The notes under the pieces are model-generated. The model was not told the origin of the DNA. It ran no database searches and worked only from the letters and a program-made list of their open reading frames with translations. A stretch of DNA of 64,000 nucleotides, taken from assembly GCF_048565625.1 (NCBI RefSeq), contig NZ_JBLZUR010000002.1, positions 1,302,001-1,366,000 of the forward strand, read 5' to 3'. Both the position numbers and the translations under genes were made by a program. Source of the stretch: JBLZUR01 sp048565625. Lineage in GTDB: Bacteria > Pseudomonadota > Alphaproteobacteria > Sphingomonadales > Sphingomonadaceae. Of this stretch, positions 8,780-18,340 are shown one piece after another (within the stretch, counting starts at the first letter, position 1; each line of letters starts with the position of its first letter).

Positions 8780-8857
8780 GATGTGGTCTCTTCCCTTTCG
8801 TTGAAGGGAAGACGGGGCCGGACGGCGGGAACCTTGATTGTAATGTACGACGAACTT

Positions 8858-11257
8858 CTAGAACGCCGCGTCGAACCCTAGTCGCAGGGTCCTGGGTCTC
8901 AGCGGGGTGATCTGCCGCTCCGCCGTCATCGCGAAGGGGGTGCCGAGCGCGAAGCGGTTGCCCACCGTGTCGAACAGGTTCGTCAGGCCCAGAGTGACGC
9001 CGTACTCCGGCCGGCCCACCCGCGCGGTCAGCGCGGTGTCGAGGTAATTGCCCTGCTCCTCACCCAGCACCGGTCCGACGCCGAGCCGCGACTTGCCCGT
9101 GTAGCGGGCCCAGCCGTTGACGCGCAGGTCGATACCCTCGGTCAGCATCGTGCGGTAATCCGCGCCGATCCGAGCCGAGAGCCGCGCGACGTTGGGAATG
9201 CGGCCGAGCGGCTGGTTGGCCCGGTCGAAGGCCGCGCCTGCATCGACCATCGCCAGCGCATTCACCAGCGACTGGATGAACGCCGCCGACGGTTCGGTCA
9301 CCTTGCTGTCGTTATAGGTCACCGACGCGTCCAGCGTCAGCCCGGCAACAGGCCGCCAGCCGAGCGCCGCGCTCGCCGAATAGATGCGCCCGTTGCCGAT
9401 GTTGTTGGTGCTCGGCAGGCCGGAGGCGTCGATATAATCGGCCTGGATGTCGCGCCATCGGGCATGGGCGAAGCTGACGGTCAGGTCGAACGGACTGCGC
9501 CCGCTCTCGCCGATGCGGAACCCGGTCTCGATCGTGCGCACGCGGTCGTTCAGGAAACGCCGGACCAGATCGCCCTCGATCGCGAGGCCACCCGGCCGAA
9601 ACCCCTCCTGATAGCGCGCGAAGATCACCGCCCCCGGCGCGGCGCGCAGCGAGACCGAGGCTGAGGGCAGCACCGTATCCTCCCTGCGCGCCGCGACCAC
9701 GCCCGTGCTCCGGAGCAGCGCCGCGACGGTCGGCGTCACATCCTCGCCGACGCCCGACAATTTGGCATGGGTATAGCGCGCGCCCGCCGTCAGGGTCAGG
9801 ATGCGGCGCAACTCGACGCTGCCCTCGCCGTAGACCGTGAACTCGCTGATCCGATTGGTGACCCCGGTGGTCGGCTCGGGCAGGCCCGGTGGACCGAGCG
9901 CGCGGCCGAGGAAGGTGCGATTGTTCGTGTAGCTCGCCCCTAGCACCCAGCCGTAACCGCCCCGTATCGGCCGCCACAGCCGGTTCTCGCTGGCGATCAT
10001 CCGCGTCCGGTTGCGCTGCGCGAACACCCGTTCCGGCCCGTCCGGCATCGTCGCGTCGTAGCGTTCGTCCAGCGTCTGCCGGACGATCCCGGTCGAGGAC
10101 AGGAACGACAGGTCGCCCCAGCTTTTCCCCACCACCACATCGCCCAGCCAGTAATCCGCATCGAAGCCGCCATCCGTCGGGCTCGCCCGTTCGAGATCGG
10201 GCAGGTCGCGATCGGCATATTGGCTATCGCGCCCATGATTGGTCTGCACGATGCCACCGAGATCGACCGTCCAGTCGTCGCCCGCGTCCACCCGCAGCGA
10301 GGCACGCCCCCCGGCAATCCGCGTCCGATTGATATCGCGACGGCCGCGCACCACGTCGTCGATATAGCCGCCGTCCTGAATACCGTAGCCGACCACCCTG
10401 AGCGCGGCGCGATCCTCGACCAGCGGCAGGTTGATCATCCCGCCCAGGTCGCCGCCGGGATCGCCATGCTGCGCGGCTGACAGCCCGCCCGACAGCGCGG
10501 CGGAAGGCCGATCCAGTGCCGCCGGATTGCGCACGATCCGAATGATCCCACCCAGCGATCCCGCGCCGTAGAGCGTCCCTTGGGGTCCTTCGAGCACCTC
10601 GACAGAGGCGATGTCGTAGAGCCTGAGGTCCGGGTCGGGCGCGTTGTAGGTCAGACGCATGTCGCCGAGATACTGGCCGACCGTCGCCTGCGTCGGCCCG
10701 GTGAAGCTGGAATCGGCGATGCCCCGGATGAACAGCTTGTTCCGCCCCGCGCCGAGATGGGTCGAGGACAGGCTGGCCAGCCGCGCGAGGATCGAGTCCA
10801 TCCCCCGCTCGCCGCCAAAGGCGAGGTCGCGCCCCGACAGCACGCTCGCCATGCCGGAGAAGTCGCGCAGCAGCGTGTCGCGCTTGCTGGCGGTCACGAC
10901 GATCTCCGCGCCGCTGTCGGATGGCGGGGGAGGGGGCGCACGCCGGACCTTCGGGGCGGGGCGCACGACGGCGACGATCCGCCAATTGCGGCCGCCGAGC
11001 GGCATGATACGCGCGCCCTCATCGGCAAGCATCCGGCGCAGCGCCGCCTCGGCGCTCATCCGTCCCCGCACCGCCCGAACCGGGCGCCGCCAAAGCCGCT
11101 CGTCCTCCACGGCCACATTGACCCCTGCTTGCCGGCTCAGCGCGGCGAGCGCGTCCCGCAGCGTCCCCGCCGGCAGGTCGAGCGCGGGCGTGGCCGCCGA
11201 AGCGGCACCGGCCGTGACGCTCAGCGTCAGGCTCAGGGCGATCAGGGTCTTGCGCAT
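8858..11257 (-). CDS. TonB-dependent receptor with N-terminal STN signalling domain
   Basis: A 799-residue outer-membrane receptor. A signal peptide covers residues 1–21. An STN (secretin/TonB short N-terminal) domain covers about 25–100 (LDLPAGTLRDALAALSRQAG). A proline-rich linker leads to a TonB-box-like EIVVTASKRDT, then the plug (VEVLEGPQGTLYGAGSLGG) and a beta-barrel ending in LRLGFDAAF. The STN domain and the upstream FecR and ECF sigma genes mark it as a FecA-like transducer that signals substrate binding. The substrate (siderophore, plant sugar or other) cannot be read from sequence. It begins directly after the fecR stop. Confidence 0.92.
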   Translation of the reverse strand: MRKTLIALSLTLSVTAGAASAATPALDLPAGTLRDALAALSRQAGVNVAVEDERLWRRPVRAVRGRMSAEAALRRMLADEGARIMPLGGRNWRIVAVVRPAPKVRRAPPPPPSDSGAEIVVTASKRDTLLRDFSGMASVLSGRDLAFGGERGMDSILARLASLSSTHLGAGRNKLFIRGIADSSFTGPTQATVGQYLGDMRLTYNAPDPDLRLYDIASVEVLEGPQGTLYGAGSLGGIIRIVRNPAALDRPSAALSGGLSAAQHGDPGGDLGGMINLPLVEDRAALRVVGYGIQDGGYIDDVVRGRRDINRTRIAGGRASLRVDAGDDWTVDLGGIVQTNHGRDSQYADRDLPDLERASPTDGGFDADYWLGDVVVGKSWGDLSFLSSTGIVRQTLDERYDATMPDGPERVFAQRNRTRMIASENRLWRPIRGGYGWVLGASYTNNRTFLGRALGPPGLPEPTTGVTNRISEFTVYGEGSVELRRILTLTAGARYTHAKLSGVGEDVTPTVAALLRSTGVVAARREDTVLPSASVSLRAAPGAVIFARYQEGFRPGGLAIEGDLVRRFLNDRVRTIETGFRIGESGRSPFDLTVSFAHARWRDIQADYIDASGLPSTNNIGNGRIYSASAALGWRPVAGLTLDASVTYNDSKVTEPSAAFIQSLVNALAMVDAGAAFDRANQPLGRIPNVARLSARIGADYRTMLTEGIDLRVNGWARYTGKSRLGVGPVLGEEQGNYLDTALTARVGRPEYGVTLGLTNLFDTVGNRFALGTPFAMTAERQITPLRPRTLRLGFDAAF

Positions 11258-11258
11258 G

Positions 11259-12182
11259 TCAGCGCGGGGTCAGCACCCACTCCGTGCCGATGCGGCGCAC
11301 ACCGACGCCCAGGATCGGGCCGAGGCTGCTCACATCCTCATGGTCGCCCAGGCTGAGGACACCCCGGAAGCGCCGTTCCGCAACCTCGGGCGCGGCGCGG
11401 ACCGGCTTTCCGGTATAGCGGGCGAGCTGCGCCGCCACCTCCGCCATCGTCTGGCCATCGTATATCAGGCGCCCCTCGCGCCAGCTCGCGACATCGCCGG
11501 GTGCCACCTGACCGCGCCGGATCGCCGTCTCCGCATCGAGTACGGTCAGCGACTGCCCGGCGTCGAGGCGCACCGCTTCCGCATCGGGATTGAACATCAC
11601 CGCGCCCTCGGCGACCTGCACCTCTGTACGGCCGGCCATCCGGACGACGTTGAACACCGTCCCGACATCGACCAGCTCGGCATCGCCGACGCTGACCGTG
11701 AACGGGTCCGTCTCGTCGTGCGTGACGGTGAACACCGCCTCGCCGCGATCCAGTGTCGCCACGCGCTGGTCCTTGTGGTCCAGCGTCAGCCGCGTCGACC
11801 CGTTGAGCGCGATCTGCGTTCCGTCCGCCAAGGTCACGGAGCGCCGCTCACCCGGCCCGGTCTCGACCGCATAGGGCGACGCGCGATCCACGCTCGCCAC
11901 GCCGATCGCCACCGCCAACATCGCCGCGATGCCGCCGCCCAGCCAGGCGCGACGCGCCACCTTCGGTTGCTGCGCGGCCGGCATGATTTGGCGGGGACGA
12001 CGCTGGCTCAGGATCTCCCCGATCTCGGCCTCCGCCGCCGCCATCTCGTGATAGACGGGTGGGTGTGCGGCGTCCGCCTCCAGCCAGTTCTGGAAGCCTT
12101 CCCAGTCCGCGAACGCAGGGTCCCGCTGGCCGATCAGCCAGTCCAGCGCCTCGTTCTCGATCGTCGTTCTGTCTCGCGGCAT
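11259..12182 (-). CDS. FecR-type anti-sigma regulator
   Basis: A 307-residue inner-membrane regulator. A DUF4880-type cytoplasmic region (ENEALDWLIGQRDPAFADWE) comes first, then one membrane segment at about residues 78–98 (WLGGGIAAMLAVAIGVASV). The periplasmic FecR domain (RRSVTLADGTQIALNGSTRL, DVGTVFNVV) and a C-terminal domain complete it. It should hold the ECF sigma factor and receive the signal from the STN domain of the adjacent receptor. The ATG at 12182 has GGAG seven bases upstream and is preferred to the GTG at 12188. Confidence 0.9.
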   Translation of the reverse strand: MPRDRTTIENEALDWLIGQRDPAFADWEGFQNWLEADAAHPPVYHEMAAAEAEIGEILSQRRPRQIMPAAQQPKVARRAWLGGGIAAMLAVAIGVASVDRASPYAVETGPGERRSVTLADGTQIALNGSTRLTLDHKDQRVATLDRGEAVFTVTHDETDPFTVSVGDAELVDVGTVFNVVRMAGRTEVQVAEGAVMFNPDAEAVRLDAGQSLTVLDAETAIRRGQVAPGDVASWREGRLIYDGQTMAEVAAQLARYTGKPVRAAPEVAERRFRGVLSLGDHEDVSSLGPILGVGVRRIGTEWVLTPR

Positions 12183-12230
12183 GGTCACGCTCCACCAGAC
12201 AGGACGGAGCGGAGTGCGGCGAGCCTTGTC

Positions 12231-12740
12231 TCAGCCCTCATCGAAACGCCTCCTGAGGTCGATCATCGCGCGATAGGCCTTGCGCAAATCCGCCTCGACG
12301 GTGCTGAGGCTCACCCCGAACTCGCGCGCAATGTCCTTCTGCTGGACGCCGTCGATACGATGGCGGCGGAAGATCGCAGCGGTACGCTCACCCAGCGCCT
12401 CCAACGCAGCGTCCGCATGCCGCAACTGGTCCCGCGCGATCACTGCCCGCTCGTCGGAGGGCACATCGGATTGGCCGGGCACGGTCGTCGACGCATCGTT
12501 CCAGGCAGCATCCCGCTTGGCCGCCTGCACGCTGGCGCGGTGGCGGTCGACCATCAGGTTGTTCGCCGCGCGGTAGAGGTAGGAGAGGGGGTTGGCGACC
12601 GGCCCGGGATCGGAAGCGGCGACCTTCAGCCACAGCTCCTGCAGCAGGTCCTCCGCCGCCGCCCCCGCGCCATGGGCTGCCAGAAAGCGGAGGAGCTGCG
12701 CCCGATGCGCCAGCAGCACGCCTTCCAACCCCTCAGCCAT
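12231..12740 (-). CDS. ECF RNA polymerase sigma factor, FecI-like
   Basis: A 169-residue sigma factor with region 2 (EDLLQELWLKVAAS, PLSYLYRAANNLMVDRHR) and region 4 (GVQQKDIAREFGVSLSTVEA), the length usual for FecI-type ECF factors. It heads a minus-strand set of sigma factor, FecR and TonB receptor, a complete cell-surface signalling module. It probably activates the receptor gene and perhaps itself. Confidence 0.93.
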   Translation of the reverse strand: MAEGLEGVLLAHRAQLLRFLAAHGAGAAAEDLLQELWLKVAASDPGPVANPLSYLYRAANNLMVDRHRASVQAAKRDAAWNDASTTVPGQSDVPSDERAVIARDQLRHADAALEALGERTAAIFRRHRIDGVQQKDIAREFGVSLSTVEADLRKAYRAMIDLRRRFDEG

Positions 12741-12765
12741 GCGCCGCCTATAGAACCAGCCGCGT

Positions 12766-13965
12766 TCAGGACAAAGCGGCGGCGGTGATCGCCTCGCCCG
12801 CCGCCCGCCCGCTCGCCCACGCCCATTGGAAATTATACCCGCCTAGCCAGCCGGTGACGTCCACCGCCTCGCCGATCGCATAGAGGCCCGGCACGCGCTT
12901 CGCCTCCATCGTGCGGGAGGAGAGGGCGGCGGTGGAGATGCCGCCCGCCGTCACCTCCGCCTTGGCGAACCCCTCGGTTCCGCTCGGATGGAACGACCAT
13001 GCGCCAAGCCGGGCCTCCGCCGATCGCAGCGCCTTGTCGGTCATGCCGCCAAGCTCGCCCTCAAGCGCGAGCCGCTCCGCCAGAGCCTCGGCAAGCCGCT
13101 CCGGCAGATGCTGAGCCAGGACGCGCCGGAGCGTGGTGCGGGGCTTCACGCGCTTCTCTTCGATCAGCCACCCCGCCTCTTGTGAGACGGTGAAAGCGAC
13201 GCTTATCGCTGTCCGATGCTGCCAGTAGGACGAGATCTGGAGCATGGCCGGACCCGACAGGCCGCGATGGGTGAACAGCGCCGCCTCCCGAAACCGCGCC
13301 TTGCCCCAGCCGACCTCGACATCGGCCGAAACCCCCGAAAGCGAACGGAAAAGCGCATCGTCCGGCCCGAGCGTGAACGGCACCAAAGCGGGCCGCGGAT
13401 GCACCACCGGCAGGCCGAATTGGCGCGCGGCGTCATAGGCGAAGCCGGTCGCACCCATCTTCGGGATCGAAGGCCCGCCGGTCGCGAGGACGAGGGCAGG
13501 GGCCTCATACTCCTGTCCCCCCGCAGTCACGCGGAACACGGCATCGGCATTGGTGAGGCCGGTGACGGAGCGACCCAGACACCAATCCACTTCACCCTCG
13601 CCCTTGGCGCACTCGGCTTCCAGCATCGCCACGATCTGCCGAGCGGACCCATCGCAGAACAGCTGCCCCAGGGTCTTCTCGTGCCAGGCGATGCCATGCG
13701 CATCGACCAGCGCCACGAAGTCCTGCGCCGTGTACCGCCCGAGCGCCGACTTGGCGAAATGGGGGTTCTCCGACAGATACCGGTCGGCGGCGGTGTGGAT
13801 GTTGGTGAAGTTGCACCGCCCGCCGCCCGAGATCAGGATCTTCTTGCCCGGCTGATCGGCGTGATCGACCAACATGACGCGCCTCCCGCGTTGCGCGGCC
13901 GTGGCGGCGCACATCATCCCCGCCGCCCCCGCGCCGAGGATGATCGCGTCGTACCGCCCGCTCAC
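12766..13965 (-). CDS. NAD(P)/FAD-dependent oxidoreductase, BaiN/HI0933 family
   Basis: A 399-residue flavoprotein. The FAD-binding Rossmann motif is at the start (DAIILGAGAAGMMCAATAA), followed by KKILISGGGRCNFTN and ALVLATGGPSIPKMG. The C-terminal FAD contact is GLYAIGEAVDVTGWLGGYNF. These are the hallmarks of the YhiN/BaiN (HI0933) family, whose substrate is mostly unknown. It starts with GTG, overlapping the stop of the next flavoprotein gene upstream (GTGA), so the pair is coupled. Confidence 0.9.
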   Translation of the reverse strand: MSGRYDAIILGAGAAGMMCAATAAQRGRRVMLVDHADQPGKKILISGGGRCNFTNIHTAADRYLSENPHFAKSALGRYTAQDFVALVDAHGIAWHEKTLGQLFCDGSARQIVAMLEAECAKGEGEVDWCLGRSVTGLTNADAVFRVTAGGQEYEAPALVLATGGPSIPKMGATGFAYDAARQFGLPVVHPRPALVPFTLGPDDALFRSLSGVSADVEVGWGKARFREAALFTHRGLSGPAMLQISSYWQHRTAISVAFTVSQEAGWLIEEKRVKPRTTLRRVLAQHLPERLAEALAERLALEGELGGMTDKALRSAEARLGAWSFHPSGTEGFAKAEVTAGGISTAALSSRTMEAKRVPGLYAIGEAVDVTGWLGGYNFQWAWASGRAAGEAITAAALS

Positions 13966-15572
13966 CGCCCGGTCATGCTGAGCGCCACCGCCTCGGCCAC
14001 CTTGATCCCGTCGATCGCGGCGGAAAGGATGCCGCCCGCATAGCCCGCGCCCTCACCAGCCGGGAACAGGCCGCGCAGGTTCAGGCTCTGCAGATCCTTG
14101 CCGCGCGTGATCCGGACGGGGGAGGAGGTGCGCGTCTCGACCCCGGTCATCACCGCATCGGGATGGTCGTAATTCGCCACCTGTCGCCCGAACACGGGCA
14201 ACGCCTCGCGCAGCGAGTCCAGCACGAACTCCGGCAGGCATTCGGCCAGATCGGTCATCGTCACCCCCGGCATGTACGACGGCACGACCTCACCGAGCTT
14301 GGTCGAGGGCCGCCGCGCGAGGAAGTCGCCGACCGTCTGCCCCGGCGCGAAGTACGACGACCCGCCCGCGACGAACGCCCGATCCTCGATCTCCCGCTGC
14401 AAGGTGATCCCCGCCAGCGGCCCGCCGGGATAGTCGCGCGCCGGATCGATCCCGACGACCAGCCCCGAATTGGCGTTGAACTCGGCGCGGGAATACTGGC
14501 TCATCCCGTTGGTGACGACGCGCCCCTCCTCGGATGTCGCCGCCACCACCCGCCCGCCGGGGCACATGCAGAAGCTGTAGACGGTGCGCCCGTTCTCACA
14601 ATGATGGGCAAGGCTGTAGGACGCCGCGCCGAGATCGGGATGCCCAGCGCAATCGCCGAAGCGCGCGCGATCCACCCAGCTCTGCGGATGCTCGATCCTG
14701 ACCCCGATCGAAAACGGCTTGGCCTCCATATGGACGCCGCGCGCGTGGAGCATCTCGAAGGTCGGCCGCGCGCTATGGCCCAGCGCCAGGACGACGTGAT
14801 CCGCCTCCAGCACCGATCCGTCCTGAAGCACCAGCCCGCGCAGCCGTCCGCCCTCGATCACCAGATCGTCGACCCGCGTCTGCCAGCGATACTCGCCACC
14901 CAGGGCCTCGATGTCCCGGCGCATGTTCTCGACCATCGAGACGAGGCGGAAGGTGCCGATATGCGGATGCGCGTCGGTCAGGATCTCCGGCGGCGCGCCC
15001 GCCTTCACGAACTCCGCCAGCACCTTGCGGCCGAGGTAGCGCGGGTCCTTGATCCGGCAGTAGAGCTTGCCGTCGGAGAAGGTGCCCGCCCCGCCCTCGC
15101 CGAACTGGACGTTGGAATCCGGGTTCAGCTCGGCCCGCCGCCAGAGCCCCCAGGTGTCCTTGGTCCGCTCCCGCACCACCTTGCCGCGATCGACGATGAT
15201 CGGCCGGAACCCCATCTGCGCCAGGATCAGCCCCGCGAACAGCCCGCAGGGTCCGGCCCCGACCACCACCGGCCGCGTTGCGCCCGCGGGCGCCTCGGCC
15301 ACGAACCTGTACCCCATGTCCGGCGTCGCCCGCAGGTCCGGGTCACGAAAGAATCGCTCCAGCACAGCAGCTTCGTCGGCTAGGCTCACATCGACCGTAT
15401 AGACCAGCCGGATCGCATTCCGCCGCCGTGCGTCGTTCCCTTTCCGCGCGATCGTGAAGCCGAGCAGCGCCTCGCGCGCCACTTCCAGCCGCGTGCAGAT
15501 GGCACGGGCTAGGTCCTCCTCGCTATGATCGAGCGGGAGCAGAAGGCCGGAAAGGCGGAGCATGGCGCGCAT
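13962..15572 (-). CDS. FAD-dependent oxidoreductase (COG2509-like)
   Basis: A 536-residue protein with an N-terminal alpha/beta domain of about 95 residues. An FAD Rossmann motif follows (VVVGAGPCGLFAGLILAQMG), then NVQFGEGGAGTFSDGKLYCR, and a C-terminal GLFPAGEGAGYAGGI. These features match the uncharacterised FAD-dependent proteins of COG2509. A start at the third residue (MLRLSGLLLP) is also possible. It is the first gene of a two-flavoprotein operon with the BaiN-like gene. Confidence 0.85.
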   Translation of the reverse strand: MRAMLRLSGLLLPLDHSEEDLARAICTRLEVAREALLGFTIARKGNDARRRNAIRLVYTVDVSLADEAAVLERFFRDPDLRATPDMGYRFVAEAPAGATRPVVVGAGPCGLFAGLILAQMGFRPIIVDRGKVVRERTKDTWGLWRRAELNPDSNVQFGEGGAGTFSDGKLYCRIKDPRYLGRKVLAEFVKAGAPPEILTDAHPHIGTFRLVSMVENMRRDIEALGGEYRWQTRVDDLVIEGGRLRGLVLQDGSVLEADHVVLALGHSARPTFEMLHARGVHMEAKPFSIGVRIEHPQSWVDRARFGDCAGHPDLGAASYSLAHHCENGRTVYSFCMCPGGRVVAATSEEGRVVTNGMSQYSRAEFNANSGLVVGIDPARDYPGGPLAGITLQREIEDRAFVAGGSSYFAPGQTVGDFLARRPSTKLGEVVPSYMPGVTMTDLAECLPEFVLDSLREALPVFGRQVANYDHPDAVMTGVETRTSSPVRITRGKDLQSLNLRGLFPAGEGAGYAGGILSAAIDGIKVAEAVALSMTGR

Positions 15573-15647
15573 TTAGGGGCGCTGGCGCTGTCCGGCAATT
15601 CCGCCTAGCGCCATCGCCGTCCCATAGGTTACGATTCGAGCGACCCG

Positions 15648-16964
15648 ATGCGCCTTTCCCGCTACCTCCTCCCCGTCGCGAAGGAGTCCCCCGCCGACGC
15701 GCAGATCGTCAGCCACAAGCTGATGCTCCGCGCCGGTCTCGTCCGGCAGACCGCGGCGGGCATCTACGCCTGGCTCCCCCTTGGCCTGCGCGTGCTGCGC
15801 AAGATCGAGAAGATCGTGCGTGAGGAGCAGGATCGGGCGGGTGCGGTCGAGCTCCTCATGCCGACGCTGCAATCCGCCGATCTCTGGCGCGAGAGCGGCC
15901 GTTACGACGCCTATGGCCCGGAGATGCTGCGCATCACCGACCGGCATGAGCGCGAGATGCTCTACGGCCCGACCAATGAGGAGATGATCACTGCGCTGTT
16001 CCGCGATGCCGCGCGCAGCTACCGCGATCTCCCCCGCACGCTCTATCACATCCAGTGGAAGTTCCGCGACGAGGTCCGCCCCCGCTTCGGCGTGATGCGC
16101 GGGCGCGAGTTCCTGATGAAGGACGCCTATTCCTTCGACATGGACGAGGCGGGCGCGCGTCACAGCTACAACAAGATGTTCGTGGCCTATCTCCGCACCT
16201 TCGCCCGCATGGGCGTGCGCGCGATCCCCATGCAGGCGGACACCGGCCCGATCGGCGGCGATCTCAGCCACGAATTCATCATCCTCGCCCCCTCCGGCGA
16301 GAGCGAGGTGTTCTACCACGCCAACTGGGAAAAGCCGGTCGATTTGGGTGCGATCGACACCGAGGACGCCGGCGTGCTGCAGCAGGTCGTTTCCGGCCTC
16401 GTCGCCGACTATGCCGCCACCGACGAGAAGCGCGATCCCGAGCGCGAGGCGGCCACCGGCGACCTCCTCCGCACCTCGCGGGGTATCGAAGTCGGCCACA
16501 TCTTCTACTTCGGCACCAAATACTCCGAGGCGATGGGCATGGCCGTGCAGGCAAAGGACGGCACCTCCGTCGTCCCGCATATGGGCAGCTACGGCATCGG
16601 CGTGTCGCGTCTGGTCGGCGCGCTGATCGAGGCGAGCCATGACGATGCGGGCATCATCTGGCCGGAAGAGGTCGCACCCTTCAAGGTCGGCCTCATCAAC
16701 ATGCGGGTCGATGACGAGACCTGCACCCGCGTCGCCGACGACATGTACCAGAAGCTGACCGGCCTCGGCGTCGAGGTCCTCTACGACGATCGTGACGAGC
16801 GGGGCGGGGCCAAGTTCGCGACGATGGACGTCATCGGCCTCCCCTGGCAGCTGGTGATCGGCCCCAAGGGCCTGGCCAGCGGCGTCGTCGAACTGAAGAA
16901 CCGCCGCACCGGCGAGAAGCAGGAACTCTCGCTCGACAGCGCGCTCGAGAGGCTGACGGGGTGA
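15648..16964 (+). CDS. proS: Prolyl-tRNA synthetase, short alphaproteobacterial form
   Basis: A 438-residue class II aminoacyl-tRNA synthetase that charges tRNA-Pro. Class II motif 2 is seen in WKFRDEVRPRFGVMRGREF and motif 3 in GSYGIGVSRLVGALIE; the anticodon-binding domain is C-terminal. At 438 residues it lacks the INS editing domain of the roughly 570-residue E. coli-type enzyme, as expected in alphaproteobacteria. Confidence 0.97.
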   Translation: MRLSRYLLPVAKESPADAQIVSHKLMLRAGLVRQTAAGIYAWLPLGLRVLRKIEKIVREEQDRAGAVELLMPTLQSADLWRESGRYDAYGPEMLRITDRHEREMLYGPTNEEMITALFRDAARSYRDLPRTLYHIQWKFRDEVRPRFGVMRGREFLMKDAYSFDMDEAGARHSYNKMFVAYLRTFARMGVRAIPMQADTGPIGGDLSHEFIILAPSGESEVFYHANWEKPVDLGAIDTEDAGVLQQVVSGLVADYAATDEKRDPEREAATGDLLRTSRGIEVGHIFYFGTKYSEAMGMAVQAKDGTSVVPHMGSYGIGVSRLVGALIEASHDDAGIIWPEEVAPFKVGLINMRVDDETCTRVADDMYQKLTGLGVEVLYDDRDERGGAKFATMDVIGLPWQLVIGPKGLASGVVELKNRRTGEKQELSLDSALERLTG

Positions 16965-16975
16965 ATACAGCCACT

Positions 16976-17058
16976 CCGTTCGTGCTGAGCGTAGTCGAAG
17001 CACGGGTTACATGGGCATCGCTCGTTGCCCGTCCTTCGACTTCGCTCAGGACGAACGG
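16976..17058 (+). repeat. Long imperfect inverted repeat between proS and lolC
   Basis: Two 31-base arms (16976–17006 and 17028–17058) pair with only three mismatches around a 21-base loop. The core TTCGTCCTGAGCGAAGTCGA is a widespread intergenic repeat in sphingomonads and other alphaproteobacteria. It could end transcription after proS, but it has no T-tract. Confidence 0.75.
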
Positions 17059-17079
17059 GTCTCTTTCTAGGGACGGTCG

Positions 17080-18330
17080 GTGATCCTCAACCGCTACGAA
17101 CGCATGATCGCCAAGCGCTACCTCCTCCCCGGCAGGGGCGAGGCGTTCATCGCGGTCGTCGCCTCGATCAGCCTCGTCGCCGTCATGCTCGGCGTCGCCG
17201 CGCTGATGATCGTGATGTCGGTGATGAACGGCTTCCGCGCCGACCTGATCGACAAGATCGTCGGGCTGAACGGCCATGCCGTCGTCCAGGGCTATGGCGG
17301 CAAGCTGCCCGACTGGCGCAATGTCGTCCGGCTGGCGAAGGACACGCCCGGCATCACCGGCGCCACCCCGCTGATCGAACAGCCGCTGATGGTGTCAAGC
17401 GCCGGCCGGGTCGAGCCGGCGCTGGTGCGCGGCATGCGGATCGAGGATCTGCGCGGCAACCCGCTGATCCGCGACAATGTCGTGGCGGGCCGGCTCGCCA
17501 GCGTCACCCCCGGCTCCGGCAATGTCGCCATCGGCGCGCGCCTGGCGGAACAGCTCGGCGTCGGCGTGGGGCAGCCGATCAGCCTCATCAACCCGGACGG
17601 GCAGGCGACCCCCTTCGGCACCGTGCCGCGTATCGTCAGCTACACCGTCTCGGCGATTTTCGAGGTCGGGGTCTACGATTACGACAAGGCCTTCGTCGTC
17701 CTGCCGATGCAGGATGCGCAGACCTTGCTGATGCTGGGCGACGCCGTCGGCATCGTCGAACTGGACACGGTGGACGCGGAGAGGGTGGGCCAGATCGTCG
17801 GCCCGCTGGCGGCGAAGGTCGGCAATATGGGTCAGGTCTCCGACTGGCGATCGATGAACGCCAGCCTGTTCGAGGCTCTGGCGGTGGAACGGGTGGCGAT
17901 GTTCGTCGTCCTCTCGCTCATCATCCTCGTCGCGGTGTTCAACATCCTGTCCTCGCTGATCATGCTGGTCCGCGCCAAGACCCGCGACATCGCCATCCTC
18001 CGCACCATGGGTGCGACGCGGCTCGGGCTGGTCAAGGTGTTCATGACGGTCGGCTTGACGATCAGCACGCTCGGCACCGCCGCCGGCCTGATCCTCGGCT
18101 TCGTCTTCCTCTATTTCCGGCAATCGGTGGTGAACTTCATCCAGCTCGTCACCGGCCAGAACCTCTGGGACCCGTCGATCCGCTTCATCACCGAACTGCC
18201 CTCGCGCACCGATCCGCTGGAGGTGCTGGCGATCGTCGCCCTGGCGATCGGCTCCGCCTTCCTCTTCACGCTCTACCCCGCGTTCAAGGCCGCGAACACC
18301 GACCCGGTCCAGGTGCTGCGTTATGAGTAA
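17080..18330 (+). CDS. lolC: Lipoprotein-releasing ABC transporter permease LolC/LolE
   Basis: A 416-residue inner-membrane permease of the LolCDE complex, which lifts lipoproteins from the inner membrane for LolA. It has one N-terminal membrane segment (residues about 22–46), a large periplasmic domain, and three C-terminal segments (about 270–300, 318–350 and 378–400). The FtsX/MacB-type end is typical (MLVRAKTRDIAILRTMGAT; TLYPAFKAANTDPVQVLRYE). Its start is GTG. A single permease gene followed by lolD suggests a fused-role LolF-like system; no second permease is present nearby. Confidence 0.93.
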   Translation: MILNRYERMIAKRYLLPGRGEAFIAVVASISLVAVMLGVAALMIVMSVMNGFRADLIDKIVGLNGHAVVQGYGGKLPDWRNVVRLAKDTPGITGATPLIEQPLMVSSAGRVEPALVRGMRIEDLRGNPLIRDNVVAGRLASVTPGSGNVAIGARLAEQLGVGVGQPISLINPDGQATPFGTVPRIVSYTVSAIFEVGVYDYDKAFVVLPMQDAQTLLMLGDAVGIVELDTVDAERVGQIVGPLAAKVGNMGQVSDWRSMNASLFEALAVERVAMFVVLSLIILVAVFNILSSLIMLVRAKTRDIAILRTMGATRLGLVKVFMTVGLTISTLGTAAGLILGFVFLYFRQSVVNFIQLVTGQNLWDPSIRFITELPSRTDPLEVLAIVALAIGSAFLFTLYPAFKAANTDPVQVLRYE

Positions 18331-18340
18331 GACGCCAAAA

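Noticed and set aside
8287..8781. Plus-strand hydrophobic ORF of 164 codons
   Set aside because: It mirrors the repetitive passenger of the autotransporter remnant; the Ala/Val/Pro composition is explained by that.
10659..12788. Plus-strand ORF of 709 codons
   Set aside because: It is the shadow of the receptor, FecR and sigma factor genes and has no recognisable domain.
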